Positions 44,046-53,200 of a DNA stretch of 64,000 bases are shown here, one piece after another. The stretch covers positions 1 to 64,000 of the forward strand of contig CAWJLP010000001.1 of NCBI GenBank assembly GCA_963843745.1, written 5' to 3'. Origin of the DNA: Trebonia sp963843745 (GTDB lineage Bacteria > Actinomycetota > Actinomycetes > Streptosporangiales > Streptosporangiaceae). Every line of letters starts with the position of its first letter. Position 1 is the first letter of the stretch. The translations under genes were made by a program, and so were the position numbers. The notes below the pieces were generated by a model. It was not told where the DNA came from, made no database searches, and was given only the letters and a program-made list of their open reading frames with translations.

Positions 44046-44434
44046 TAATTGTCCCTGGACGCTCGAATGGCCAGCCGACCAGCCAGCGGGGAGCTACCTT
44101 TACCGGCACGGTCTGGGCCGACCCGGTAGTGCCAGCCTCCGACGACATCGTCGTCAACACCGTGTTCTTCCAGCCCGGGGCGCGGACATTCTGGCACCAG
44201 CATGAGCGCGGGCAGCTCCTGCACGTGCTGGCCGGGGGCGGCCTGATCTGCACCGCCGGGGAGCCGCCGCGACGGATCCGGCCAGGCGATGTCGTCTGGG
44301 TGCCGCCGGGAGAACGGCACTGGCACGGCGCCGCTGGCGAGACGTTCCTGACGCACCTGGCGGTCTCGCTCGGCGCGACCGCCTGGGGGGAAGAAGTCGC
44401 CAAGGCGGACTACCTGCAGTCGCCAGATGACTGA
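44042..44434 (+). CDS. cupin-domain protein
   Basis: A 130-residue cupin. Motif 1 is WHQHERGQLLHVLAG and motif 2 is VPPGERHWHGA, which together hold a metal; the family includes cyanohydrin-lyase-like and isomerase enzymes. It overlaps the dehydrogenase by ATGA and precedes the CMD fragment on the same strand, a grouping typical of carboxylate catabolism. Confidence 0.82.
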   Translation: MIIVPGRSNGQPTSQRGATFTGTVWADPVVPASDDIVVNTVFFQPGARTFWHQHERGQLLHVLAGGGLICTAGEPPRRIRPGDVVWVPPGERHWHGAAGETFLTHLAVSLGATAWGEEVAKADYLQSPDD

Positions 44435-44437
44435 CCG

Positions 44438-44617
44438 GTGTCCGTGAACTCGGTGCCGGCCGCGCTGACGCCGCGGCCAGAGGACGTCAAGGCGCGGTTC
44501 ATCGAGGTGCGCGGCACCTGGAGCGAGGCGTGGGAAGCCGTCGTTCAGCTGGACCCGGATTTCCTCGAGGCTTACCTGCAGTTCCTTACACGACCTCGGC
44601 AGGCTGGCCCTTGGTGA
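44438..44617 (+). pseudogene. truncated carboxymuconolactone-decarboxylase-family gene
   Basis: GTG 44438 opens a 59-codon frame: PEDVKARFIEVRGTWSEAWE, then QLDPDFLEAYLQF, the opening of a CMD/AhpD-family protein. It changes to unrelated residues at about 44585 and stops at 44617. The break coincides with the stop codon of the minus-strand GntR gene (44586-44588), so the rest was removed when that DNA was joined here. It starts three bases after the cupin stop, so it was the next gene of the operon. Confidence 0.7.
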
Positions 44618-45278
44618 GCGCCTCGATCGCGGCACGGCCCGCCGCCTCGACGTGCCGCGAGCATGCCTCGGCGGCTGCGTCGGCGTCGTTCGCCTCCACC
44701 GCCGTCAGGATGTCATGCAGCTCCGTGAGGCTCTGCGCCGTGCGGCCCGGCAAGGACAGGGACAGGGATCGCAGCACGCTTATGCGGGCATGCAGGCTGC
44801 TCGCAATCAGCCGCAGCGCGTCGTTACCGCCGCCGGCAAACAAAATGTCGTAGAAGTGGTCCTTTGGCTCCAGAATAGAAACGCCAGCGCTTGCCGCTCG
44901 CTCGATCTCCTGCATTGCCTTCGCGAGGTCATAACGAGCCTTCGCCGAGGCGTTACGCACGAATATGCGGCCGGCAAGGCCTTCCAGCGCCGACCGCACC
45001 TCATAGAGCTGCGCGGCTTCTTTCGCACTGACCGTGGTGACAACGTTGCCCTTATTCGGGACGCTCGTCACCAGGCCTTCGGCCGTCAACTCCCTGAGGG
45101 CTTCGCGGATGCTGGTCCGTGAGACGCCTGTCAGTTCCACAAGTTCGCGCTCGATAAGGCGCTGACCTGGAAGGAACCGGCTATCAATAATGGCCTGACG
45201 CAAGTTGTCAATAACCTGCGTCCTCACGGGCGCGGGATTTCGCTCAACTCGCAGCGGCCGCGTGCTGTTCTCTGTCAC
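44586..45278 (-). CDS. GntR/FCD-family regulator 1
   Basis: A 230-residue regulator with an N-terminal winged helix (ELTGVSRTSIREALRELTAE) and a C-terminal all-helical FCD domain for effector and metal binding (conserved Asp/His pattern near DHFYDILF and SRHVEAAG). FCD regulators respond to organic acids. It is the last gene of the four-gene minus-strand block. Its natural operator cannot be pinned down here. Confidence 0.88.
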   Translation of the reverse strand: MTENSTRPLRVERNPAPVRTQVIDNLRQAIIDSRFLPGQRLIERELVELTGVSRTSIREALRELTAEGLVTSVPNKGNVVTTVSAKEAAQLYEVRSALEGLAGRIFVRNASAKARYDLAKAMQEIERAASAGVSILEPKDHFYDILFAGGGNDALRLIASSLHARISVLRSLSLSLPGRTAQSLTELHDILTAVEANDADAAAEACSRHVEAAGRAAIEALTKGQPAEVV

Positions 45279-45466
45279 CTCTGAACCCTCGGTAGCGGCG
45301 AAATGACCAAATACAGCTTACCGCATCATCGGACAGAACGTGTGACCGTCACACAGACCGACGAAGTTGCCCACAGGGCGCGGACAGCCGCCCTGGACTC
45401 GCGGGACAAGATGTACATACCTCGCATACATCGCAGATATCGATAAGCGGGCGCCGACTCGGAGCG

Positions 45467-46156
45467 CTAGCGCTCCCCCTGAGCCCGCGCCAGAGCGGAC
45501 TTGACCGAAAGGCTCGCGGTGATCTCGATGTGCCGGACGATCAGGTCCGCGGCGCGGTCGGCGTTGCGGTCGATGATGGCCTTGGCGAGCGCCGCGTGCT
45601 CGCCCTCGACGTCCCTGGCCCGGCCGCCGGACAGGCCAGCCATCTGCCGCATCGCCTCCGCCTCGTCGTAGAGGCGCTGCCGCAGCCTGATCAGGCGGGG
45701 TGACCCGCATGCCGCGCCGCAGGCGGCATGGAACGCGGCATGAGCGCGGCTCCATTGCTCACTCGCGACGACATCGACCCCGGCGGGAACGCGCGGTGTC
45801 AGGCGGAGTTCGTGATGGGTGGCGACCACCGACGCTTCCCACCCGGCGTTTCCCCGCTCGATAGAGAGGCGGACAGCGAGGGATTCGAGCTGCTCGCGCA
45901 TGAAAGCCAGGTCGTTGATTTCCTCTGGGGTATAAAGCGGGACGAAAAAGCCCTTGTTCGGCTGCGACTGGATCAGCCCCTGCTCGGCGAGACGCGTCAG
46001 CGCTTCGCGCACGACGCTTACGCTGACACCGTTCTCCGCGCACAAGTCGGAGAGCTTGAGGCGGTGATTGGGCTGGTAGTAGCCGCTGATCAGTTTGCGC
46101 CGCAGATCCAGATAGATGGACTCGGAGCGGGACGACGCCTCTTCGGTTACTGCCAC
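45467..46156 (-). CDS. GntR/FCD-family regulator 2
   Basis: A 229-residue regulator with winged helix (ENGVSVSVVREALTRLAEQG) and FCD domain (REQLESLAVRLSIERG, HAAFHAACG, VRHIEITASL). GTG 46156 is preferred over the upstream ATG 46219, whose extra residues are not domain-like. It shares the block with GntR 1 but is not closely similar, so the two probably answer to different effectors. Confidence 0.85.
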   Translation of the reverse strand: MAVTEEASSRSESIYLDLRRKLISGYYQPNHRLKLSDLCAENGVSVSVVREALTRLAEQGLIQSQPNKGFFVPLYTPEEINDLAFMREQLESLAVRLSIERGNAGWEASVVATHHELRLTPRVPAGVDVVASEQWSRAHAAFHAACGAACGSPRLIRLRQRLYDEAEAMRQMAGLSGGRARDVEGEHAALAKAIIDRNADRAADLIVRHIEITASLSVKSALARAQGER

Positions 46157-46260
46157 GCTATTTGTGTACCACGCTTCCCAGCGCCGGGACGACAAGCTGT
46201 AAAGACACGCCCCTGGCATTCGCGAACCGGGACCTTAGGGAAGGCGTGGCGGCCGCCGCA

Positions 46261-47289
46261 TCACAGGGTTTGCCGGACCTGGGAAGCACCATCGGCCAGG
46301 GCGCGGAGCTTGGCGAAGGCTGTCTCCCTTGGCAGGTACTTCATTCCGCAGTCCGGGCCCGGGATCAGCCGGGCGGGCTCAATGAAGCCAAGGGCTTTGC
46401 GGATGCGCTGGTCCACATCGTCCGCCGTCTCGGCGGCCGGATCGGCCAGGTTGATCACCCCGAGGATGACCTTCTTGGGGGCGAGGTCGGCCAGTACTCC
46501 GAGGTCGAGATCGGGCTGGGCGGATTCGATGGAGATCTGATCCGCCACGCTGTCCGCGAGCTGGGGCAGGAAGGCGTATCCGGCTGGCTTCTCGCCCTTC
46601 ACCACCGCCGCGTACCCGAAGCAGAGATGGATGACGGTGGTCACGGAAACCCCGTCGAGTGCCCGGTCGATCGCCTTGATGGCGATTCGTTCCGCCGCCG
46701 CCGGGTCGAAGCGCAGCCACGGCTCGTCGAGCTGGATGACGTCGGCGCCCGCGGCGACGAGGTCGCGCACCTCCTCGTTGAGCGCAGCCGCGATGTCCAT
46801 GACCGCCTCGTCCTCATCGCTGTAGAACTCGTTCTTCATCTGCTTCGAGATGGTGAACGGGCCGGGCAGCGTCATCTTGGCCGGCTTGTCCGTGTTGCCG
46901 CGCAGGAACTCCATGTCCCTGACCTCGACCGCGTGGCTGCGGCGGATGGGGCCGACGACGAGGGGATACGGGCGCTCCCGCCCGCTGGGGTCCATGACCA
47001 GCGCCGGCTCGGGGGCCATCCCGTCCAGCGCGGTGGCGAACCGGTTGGAGTAGCTCTCGCGGCGGATCTCCCCGTCGGTGATGACGTCGATGCCGGCCCG
47101 CTCCATATCGCGGATGGCCACGATGGTGGCATCGTCCTGTGCTTCCTCCAGGTACGGTTCCGGCACCCGCCAGAGGGCGGTCATCCGGGCCCTGGGCACC
47201 GGAACCGACTTCAACAGTTCCCTGTCCACCAGCCAGTCCGGCTGCGGGTAGCTGCCCACGACGGTTGTCGGAAGCAATTTCTCAGTCAT
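46261..47289 (-). CDS. MetE-C-like zinc methyl/alkyl-transferase of unknown substrate
   Basis: A 342-residue TIM barrel of the cobalamin-independent methionine synthase C-terminal family (COG0620). The zinc/thiolate site is conserved: H221-X-C223 (IHLCFG), E255 (SIESAQPDLD) and C314 (GPDCGMK). It lacks the N-terminal folate-binding domain of MetE, so it is not a normal methionine synthase. Single-domain relatives include epoxyalkane-CoM transferase and thiol transalkylases. It lies between BKACE and a GntR gene in a four-gene operon, so a catabolic role is likely. Confidence 0.8.
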   Translation of the reverse strand: MTEKLLPTTVVGSYPQPDWLVDRELLKSVPVPRARMTALWRVPEPYLEEAQDDATIVAIRDMERAGIDVITDGEIRRESYSNRFATALDGMAPEPALVMDPSGRERPYPLVVGPIRRSHAVEVRDMEFLRGNTDKPAKMTLPGPFTISKQMKNEFYSDEDEAVMDIAAALNEEVRDLVAAGADVIQLDEPWLRFDPAAAERIAIKAIDRALDGVSVTTVIHLCFGYAAVVKGEKPAGYAFLPQLADSVADQISIESAQPDLDLGVLADLAPKKVILGVINLADPAAETADDVDQRIRKALGFIEPARLIPGPDCGMKYLPRETAFAKLRALADGASQVRQTL

Positions 47290-47325
47290 TGGCTACGTCC
47301 TCGCGCAATCAGGGATAGAGGATGG

Positions 47326-48258
47326 TCAGAACGCCACGCGATCCGCGCCCTTGAGACGCAGGTACTCCCGTGCCTCCGCCGGACTGGCCGGAGCCTTGTC
47401 GAAAAGGCCAGCCAGCTGGACCGCCTTGACGACGAGCTCGGCGTTGGTCTTCGCGCGCGCGGTACGGCGCACCCGCAGGTTGTCCTCCAGGCCGACCCGG
47501 ACGTTCCCGCCCAGCATGAGGGCGAGCGCCGCGAGCTCGAACTCGGCCGGGTAGCCGACACCGGCCGCGGACCAGGTGAACGACCCTGCCCCGAAGATGC
47601 GCTCCGCGGTCCGCAGCAGGTAGATCAGGTGATCGGGTTCCGACGAGGACCCGCCGAGCACGCCGAGCACGAACTGCAGGCTGAACGGCGGCTCGACGAC
47701 GCCGTCGTTCACCAGCTGCCGGAGGTTGTAGAGCTGTCCGAGGTCGTAGATCTCGATCTCGGGCCGCGTTTCAGCGTCACGCATCAGGCCGGCCAGGTAC
47801 GTGATGCCGGCGAACGTGTTACGGAAGACGTAATCGCGGGTCGATTCGAGGTACTCCCGCTCCCAGTCCTGGAACGGCAGGTTACGGGCCGCGATCGGGT
47901 ACAGCCCGAAGTTCATGCTGCCGGCGTTGAGCGTCGCCATCTCCGGCTTGAAGCGCGGCACGATGGCGCCGCGCTCTTCGACGGTCATGCCCTGACCGCC
48001 GCCGGTCGTGGTCTGCAGCACGGCGCCGGTGCGCTGGCTAAGCCCGGACAGCACGCGGCCGAACAGCTCGGGATCCTGCACCGGGCGGCCGGTGGCCTCC
48101 TCGCGGACGTGGATGTGCAGCACCGCCGCGCCGGCCTCGGCGGCCTGGACCCCGGCCTCGATGATCTCGTCCAGGGTGACGGGGATCGCCTCGCTCTGGG
48201 TCGGCACGGTCATGCCGCCCGTGATCGCGCAGGTGATAATGACTTTGCCGTTATCCAT
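47326..48258 (-). CDS. BKACE-family beta-keto acid cleavage enzyme
   Basis: A 310-residue DUF849-type enzyme that cleaves a beta-keto acid with acetyl-CoA. The zinc-binding HIH is H48-X-H50 (AVLHIHVRE) and the rest of the pocket has TTGGGQGM and VGLEDNLRV motifs. Substrates in the family range from 3-keto-5-aminohexanoate to dehydrocarnitine; which one applies here is not visible. First gene of the minus-strand block, 36 bases ahead of the MetE-like gene. Confidence 0.85.
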   Translation of the reverse strand: MDNGKVIITCAITGGMTVPTQSEAIPVTLDEIIEAGVQAAEAGAAVLHIHVREEATGRPVQDPELFGRVLSGLSQRTGAVLQTTTGGGQGMTVEERGAIVPRFKPEMATLNAGSMNFGLYPIAARNLPFQDWEREYLESTRDYVFRNTFAGITYLAGLMRDAETRPEIEIYDLGQLYNLRQLVNDGVVEPPFSLQFVLGVLGGSSSEPDHLIYLLRTAERIFGAGSFTWSAAGVGYPAEFELAALALMLGGNVRVGLEDNLRVRRTARAKTNAELVVKAVQLAGLFDKAPASPAEAREYLRLKGADRVAF

Positions 48259-48300
48259 GACGGGCTCCCGGTTCTGGGCTGAGGTGGCGGACGGGGGCTG

Positions 48301-48624
48301 ACCAGCGCGCGCGGGATCGCCAACATCGCTCCCTACGCCGCGGCCAAAAGCGCGCTGCTCGGCGTTATCCGCACGCTCGCGGTCGAATGGGCCCCGTCGG
48401 GCACGCGCGTGAACGGGATCGCACCCGGCTACTTCCGCACCGAACTGACCGCTGACCTGTTCGCGGACCGCGACCGGGCCGCGTGGGTGCTCGACCGCAT
48501 CCCGATGGGCCGGCTCGGCGACCCCGCCGACCTGGCCGGCGCGGTCGTATTCCTGCTCTCCCCTGCGTCCGGCTACATCACCGGGCAGCTGCTGCCGGTG
48601 GACGGCGGCTGGCTAGCCGGCTGA
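48301..48624 (+). pseudogene. truncated short-chain dehydrogenase (SDR) gene
   Basis: The frame reads ARGIANIAPYAAAKSALLGV, the catalytic Tyr-X-X-X-Lys part, then the C-terminal half (VNGIAPGYFRTELT, GQLLPVDGGWLAG) to the stop at 48624. The Rossmann half (about 150 residues, with the cofactor motif) is missing. It begins about 40 bases after the start of the divergent BKACE gene, the mirror image of the CMD truncation at the other edge of the block. Confidence 0.75.
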
Positions 48625-48649
48625 ACACGGTCCCGGCCATCCGGCTACC

Positions 48650-49201
48650 TCAGTACCTGCCCGCGGTCTGTATCGACATCGCGTGCTCGACCAGCGTCAC
48701 CAGGGTGGCCTTGGTCGACTCGCGGTTGCGCGCGTCACAGGGGATCACCGGCACCGTGGACGGGATCGCCAGCGCCTCGCGCACGTCGTTGCTCCGGTGC
48801 GGGAACTGTCCGTGGAAGCCGTTGATGCCGATGACGAACGGCAGCCCGCTCGCCTCGAAGTAGTCCACCGCGGGGAACGAGTCGGCGAGCCGACGGGTAT
48901 CGACAAGTACCACGGCGCCAATGGCGCCCTGGATCAGGTCGTCCCACATGAACCAGAACCGGTGCTGGCCCGGCGTGCCGAACATGTACAGCACCAGGTC
49001 CTTCTCGAGCGTGATACGCCCGAAGTCCATGGCGACCGTTGTCGTGTTCTTGTCGGGGACGTGAGAGAGGTCGTCGACGTCGGTGCTCGCCACGGTCATG
49101 ACCGCCTCGGTGGTCAGTGGCGTGATTTCCGACACCGAACCCACGAAGGTCGTCTTGCCCACACCGAAACCGCCGGCGACGACGATCTTCACCGAAGTCA
49201 T
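48650..49201 (-). CDS. cvnD: conservon small GTPase (CvnD)
   Basis: A 183-residue Ras-like GTPase. P-loop GGFGVGKTT at 10-18, switch TPGQHRFWFMWDD and a guanine-specificity block NGFHGQF-like. In conservons CvnD couples to CvnB/CvnC at the membrane to form a eukaryote-like receptor system. ATG 49201 is used; upstream spacing to CvnC is 37 bases. The operon is complete except for a CvnE cytochrome P450. Confidence 0.9.
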   Translation of the reverse strand: MTSVKIVVAGGFGVGKTTFVGSVSEITPLTTEAVMTVASTDVDDLSHVPDKNTTTVAMDFGRITLEKDLVLYMFGTPGQHRFWFMWDDLIQGAIGAVVLVDTRRLADSFPAVDYFEASGLPFVIGINGFHGQFPHRSNDVREALAIPSTVPVIPCDARNRESTKATLVTLVEHAMSIQTAGRY

Positions 49202-49238
49202 CGCAGAAACGTCACCCCCGCCATGCGGGCGGGCGACG

Positions 49239-49724
49239 CTAGATCTTACGGAGTCCACTAAGCACCCTTTCGAGCAGGTTAAGGTCGGGCCGGCCTTCGG
49301 AATCATCACGCTGGTGGATGCGGACGAGGCCGTCCGCGCTCATGTCCGCGACCAGGATCCGCGCAACGCCGAGCGGCAGCCGCAGCACCGCGGAGATCTC
49401 GGCGACAGACCGCCAGTCCAGGCAGAACTGCAAGATGGCTTGGCACTCGGGTGCCAGCACAGATAGGTCGCGGGGCTCGTACACGGTCGCGGTGACCAAG
49501 GCCTCAAGCGCGAGCTTGTACCTCGGCTGGGTCCGGCCACCGGTTACGGTGTACGGGCGTACCAGCCGCGTCGAGCTGCCCTCTTCGTCGGCCGGGTACG
49601 GCTGTTCCGCGGGATAGGGGCGCCGCTGCGGCGACGCCTCCTCCCACGCTCCAGTGCTCCGGCCTGGGCCCTGCCATGCTGGCGGGGCACCACGGTCGTC
49701 ACCGCGGCCGAGACCCGCCACCAC
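49239..49724 (-). CDS. cvnC: conservon DUF742 protein (CvnC)
   Basis: A 161-residue protein: a variable, Pro/Arg-rich N-terminal arm (1-55) followed by the DUF742 domain (RPYTVTGGRTQPRYKLALEA) with a helix-turn-helix-like middle and an EISAVLRLPLGVARIL block. CvnC links CvnB to the GTPase. GTG 49724 is preceded by GGAGG. Gene spacing of 30 bases after cvnB supports one transcript. Confidence 0.88.
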   Translation of the reverse strand: MVAGLGRGDDRGAPPAWQGPGRSTGAWEEASPQRRPYPAEQPYPADEEGSSTRLVRPYTVTGGRTQPRYKLALEALVTATVYEPRDLSVLAPECQAILQFCLDWRSVAEISAVLRLPLGVARILVADMSADGLVRIHQRDDSEGRPDLNLLERVLSGLRKI

Positions 49725-49754
49725 GTCCTCCAGAGTTTGAGCGTCCCGCTCCCG

Positions 49755-50192
49755 TCATCGTCTTCCATCTCCCGGCATAGCACCCTGCATGACACCGCCG
49801 CGCGCGGCCGGGGTGAGCACCCGTCCCGCGCGCTCTACCAGCAGCGTCATCTCGTAGGCGACAAGGCCGAGATCGCAGGTGGAGGCCGCGAGCACGGCCA
49901 GGCTGGCACCGTTGCTGATGGCCATGATGACCAGCACCCCGCGCTGCATCTCCACCACGGTCTGCACGACCGCGCCGCCTTCGAAGACCCGCGAAGCGCC
50001 CTGGGTCAGGCTGGTCAGGCCGGACGTGACCGCGGCGAGCTGGTCAGCGCGCTCCTGCGGGAATCCCGCGGAGAACGCGAGCGGCAGCCCGTCGGACGAC
50101 ACGACGACCGCGTGAGCCACGTCCGGGACCCGCTCCACGAAGTTCGTGATCAGCCAGCTCAGATCCTGGACCGGGCGTCCTGGCGTGCTCAC
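49755..50192 (-). CDS. cvnB: conservon roadblock/LC7 protein (CvnB)
   Basis: A 145-residue roadblock/LC7-fold protein beginning LSWLITNFVERVPDVAHAVV. It binds the sensor kinase-like CvnA and the small GTPase. GTG 50192 has AAGGAG upstream. It is 75 bases downstream of cvnA, and the order A-B-C-D is standard for a conservon. Confidence 0.9.
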   Translation of the reverse strand: MSTPGRPVQDLSWLITNFVERVPDVAHAVVVSSDGLPLAFSAGFPQERADQLAAVTSGLTSLTQGASRVFEGGAVVQTVVEMQRGVLVIMAISNGASLAVLAASTCDLGLVAYEMTLLVERAGRVLTPAARGGVMQGAMPGDGRR

Positions 50193-50267
50193 GCGCGCTC
50201 CTTTCCCTGCCCATGCATACAGGCTTCTCCTCGTGTTCTCAGAACTCTTGTCGTGGATCTCATCGGT

Positions 50268-53200
50268 CTATGGCTCCTCGTTCTGGGGTGCGGCCGCCCG
50301 CGCCTCGCGCACACCACGCTGGAAACTCGCCATCCGGGTGCGGATCAGGTCCGCAGACCGGGCTGGCGGCGCGACTTCCGTGCCTTCGCCCCCACCGACC
50401 GATCCGGGCACGAGATTAGCTCGCGGCACGCGCTTTGGCAGCCCGGCCGTCGTATTTTCTCCCGCTGCGGGCGACACCGCCACGCGCGCCGCCCGCCAGC
50501 CCTCGTCCGCCGGCGAACTCCAGCTCTGTTCGGCGGCCGAAGCCGCCGCCGAGCTCAGCGACTTGCCGCTGCGCCGGAACCAGTCCGACTCTAGCGAGTC
50601 GAAGATCGGCAGTCGCTGGTCTTGGGCCGGCCCGATCGACGCCGGAATCGTGACCTGGCTGCCGTCGGAGCCGCCTAGGCCGTTCCCGTTCTCGACGTTC
50701 GCGCCTGGTCCCGTGGTGCCCGCTGACCCGCCGTCGCCGCCGAGGGCGGGCATCCACGTAGTGCCGGAGTCCGGGCCGCCCGGGGCATCCGGGGTTCCGG
50801 AGTCCGGTGCGCCGGGCTGCGGCCCCTTGCCGCCGCCTGGCTGCCTGGTAGGCAGCGGGCCGCCAGGCGCGTCGATCGTGCCGGGCGCGCCGCCGTTGCC
50901 GGGCTGGCCGGTAAACGGACCGAACTCGCGGGTGCCGCCGTTAGCGCCGGCGCCCGGGCCATGGCCGGCGCCGCCGAAGGCGTTGAACCCGCTGGCGTCT
51001 TCGTCGCCGCCGGGGGCGTTGCGGGCGCCGCCGGAGAACCTCGGTATCCGGGCCGCCGCCGCGGCGGCCGCGGCCGCGGAGCCGAATCCGCCCTGCCCGG
51101 GACCGCCAGGGCCGCCTGAGCCGCCACCGGGGCGTTGCGGGGTGCCCGGCAGGCCAAAGGGGGCGCCTGGGGCGCCAGGAGGCGACATCGTGCTGAGGGC
51201 GGGAGGAGCGGACAGCGACGGCCCGGGGCCGAAGTCGTCTGCCTCGAACTTGCGCAGCCTGCCGAGCGGCTGCCCCGACTCCGGCGCCGCCACCGACTCG
51301 GGCAGCCAGATCAGCGCGGTGAGACCGCCGGACTGCGCGTGCCGCAGCCTGACCCTGACGCCGTGCCTGGCCGCCAGGCGGCCGACCACGAACAGGCCCA
51401 TGCGGCGGGACACCGCGACGTCGACGACCGGCGGGTTGTCCAGCCGCCAGTTCGCGTGCGCCATCTCCTGCTCGGAGATGCCCACGCCGTTGTCGGTGAT
51501 GTCGAGGAGCACGCCGCCACTGGTCAGCGGCTGGCCGGTCACGTACACCTGGGTGTCCTCCGGCGAGTACGTCGTGGCGTTCTCGACGATCTCCGCGACG
51601 AGGTGCACCACGTCGTTGACCGCCTGGCCGACGACCTGGATGCCGGGCTGGACGTTCAGCACTACCCGCTCGTACTGCTCGATCTCGGAGATCGCCGCGC
51701 GGAGCACGTCGACCAGCGGCACCGGCTGGCTCCACCGCCTGCTCGCCTCGTGGCCGGCGAGGACCAGGAGGTTTTCCGAGTTGCGGCGCATCCGGGTCGC
51801 CAGGTGGTCGAGCCGGAACAGGCTGCTCAGCCGGTCGGCGTCCTGCTCGCTTTGCTCCAGGTCGTCGATCAGCGCCAGCTGGCGCTCGACCAGCGACTGG
51901 CTGCGGCGGGACAGGTTGACGAACATGGCGTTCAGGTTGCCGCGCAGCATGGCTTCGTCGGCCGCCAGCCGGACCGCTTCCATGTGCACCTGGTCGAACG
52001 CCCGCGCCACCTCGCCGATCTCGTCGGTGGATGTCACGCCGATCGGCTCGATCTCGACGCTCTCGTCGCCGCCTTCGCTTTCGCTCAGCCGGCGCACCAT
52101 ATCGGGAAGCTTGCTGCCCGCCACCTCGAGCGCGTCGGCGCGCAGCTTGCGCAGCGGCCGGATCATCGACCGGGCCACGAACGTGGTGATCAGCAGGACG
52201 AGGATCAGCAGCAGCAGCGTGACCACCGAGGTGATGATCGCGCTGCGCAGCGAGCTCGAGGTCAGCGAGTTGGCCTGCGCGGTGACCTGACCGACCAGCC
52301 CGTCACTGACCTGGCGCATGTCCGAGATCTGCACGCCCTGCGTCTGGTACCAGCACTGCGCCTGCGGCGTGTTTCCGCACGTCTGCGCCGTGCCGATCGC
52401 GGCGACCGACTGGTTCTTGTTCGTCAGGGCGACCGCGAGCGACTCTTCGCTCTTCGCGGCGTCCACCTGCGGGCCGCTGACCGTGTTGTTGAGGTTCTGC
52501 GCCTCGGTCACCGAGGCGTCCCCGGTGAACTGGCTGGTGTCGGCCTGCTGCTGGGTCGCGGCCTGGTTCAGCGCGGTGAGCGCGACCGACGTCAGCCCTG
52601 GCGACGGGCTGGCCAGCGCCTGGTACAGGTAGGCGCGCTGCAGGGAGGCGTCATCCTCCATCCGCAGCAGCGCGTTGAGCACCGTGACGTTGGTCTGCAT
52701 CGAGGCGTTTCCCGTGCCGGCCGCGATGTCGTTGCTGAACGTGTCGAACGGCGCGATCAGCCGCTCGTCGTACGTCTGGATGATCGCGAGCGGCGGGTAC
52801 TGGGTCTTAAGCGCCGCCTGCCGGATCAGCGTCAGGTCGTTGATGCCAGCCAGCACGCCGTTGTTGAGGTCGAGCACCGTCTGGGCACGGTAGCCGCTGC
52901 CGTCGGTGACGGCCGCGGCCTGCGACCTGATCTCGGCGAGGGTGGCATTGGTCGTGGCCTGAGCCTGGTTGACCTGGGCCTGCATCGCGGTGTTCGACTT
53001 GCCCGACGCGACAAAGCCCGCGGTGATGTCCCGCTCATCGGCCAGCTGGCCGGCCCCCTTGACCACGAGGGCGTTGAGGTTCGCCAGCGTCTGCACGCGC
53101 TTGTCGGACGTGTAGTTCTCCACCGCGGTGGAGATCTGGATCGCGCCGAGGACAAGCGCGGTGAGCGTCGGCACCGCGATGATCGCGATGAGCCGCCAGC

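Noticed and set aside
46162..48282. A 706-codon plus-strand frame opposite the MetE-like and BKACE genes
   Set aside because: Antisense shadow; the minus strand has catalytic motifs and ribosome sites.
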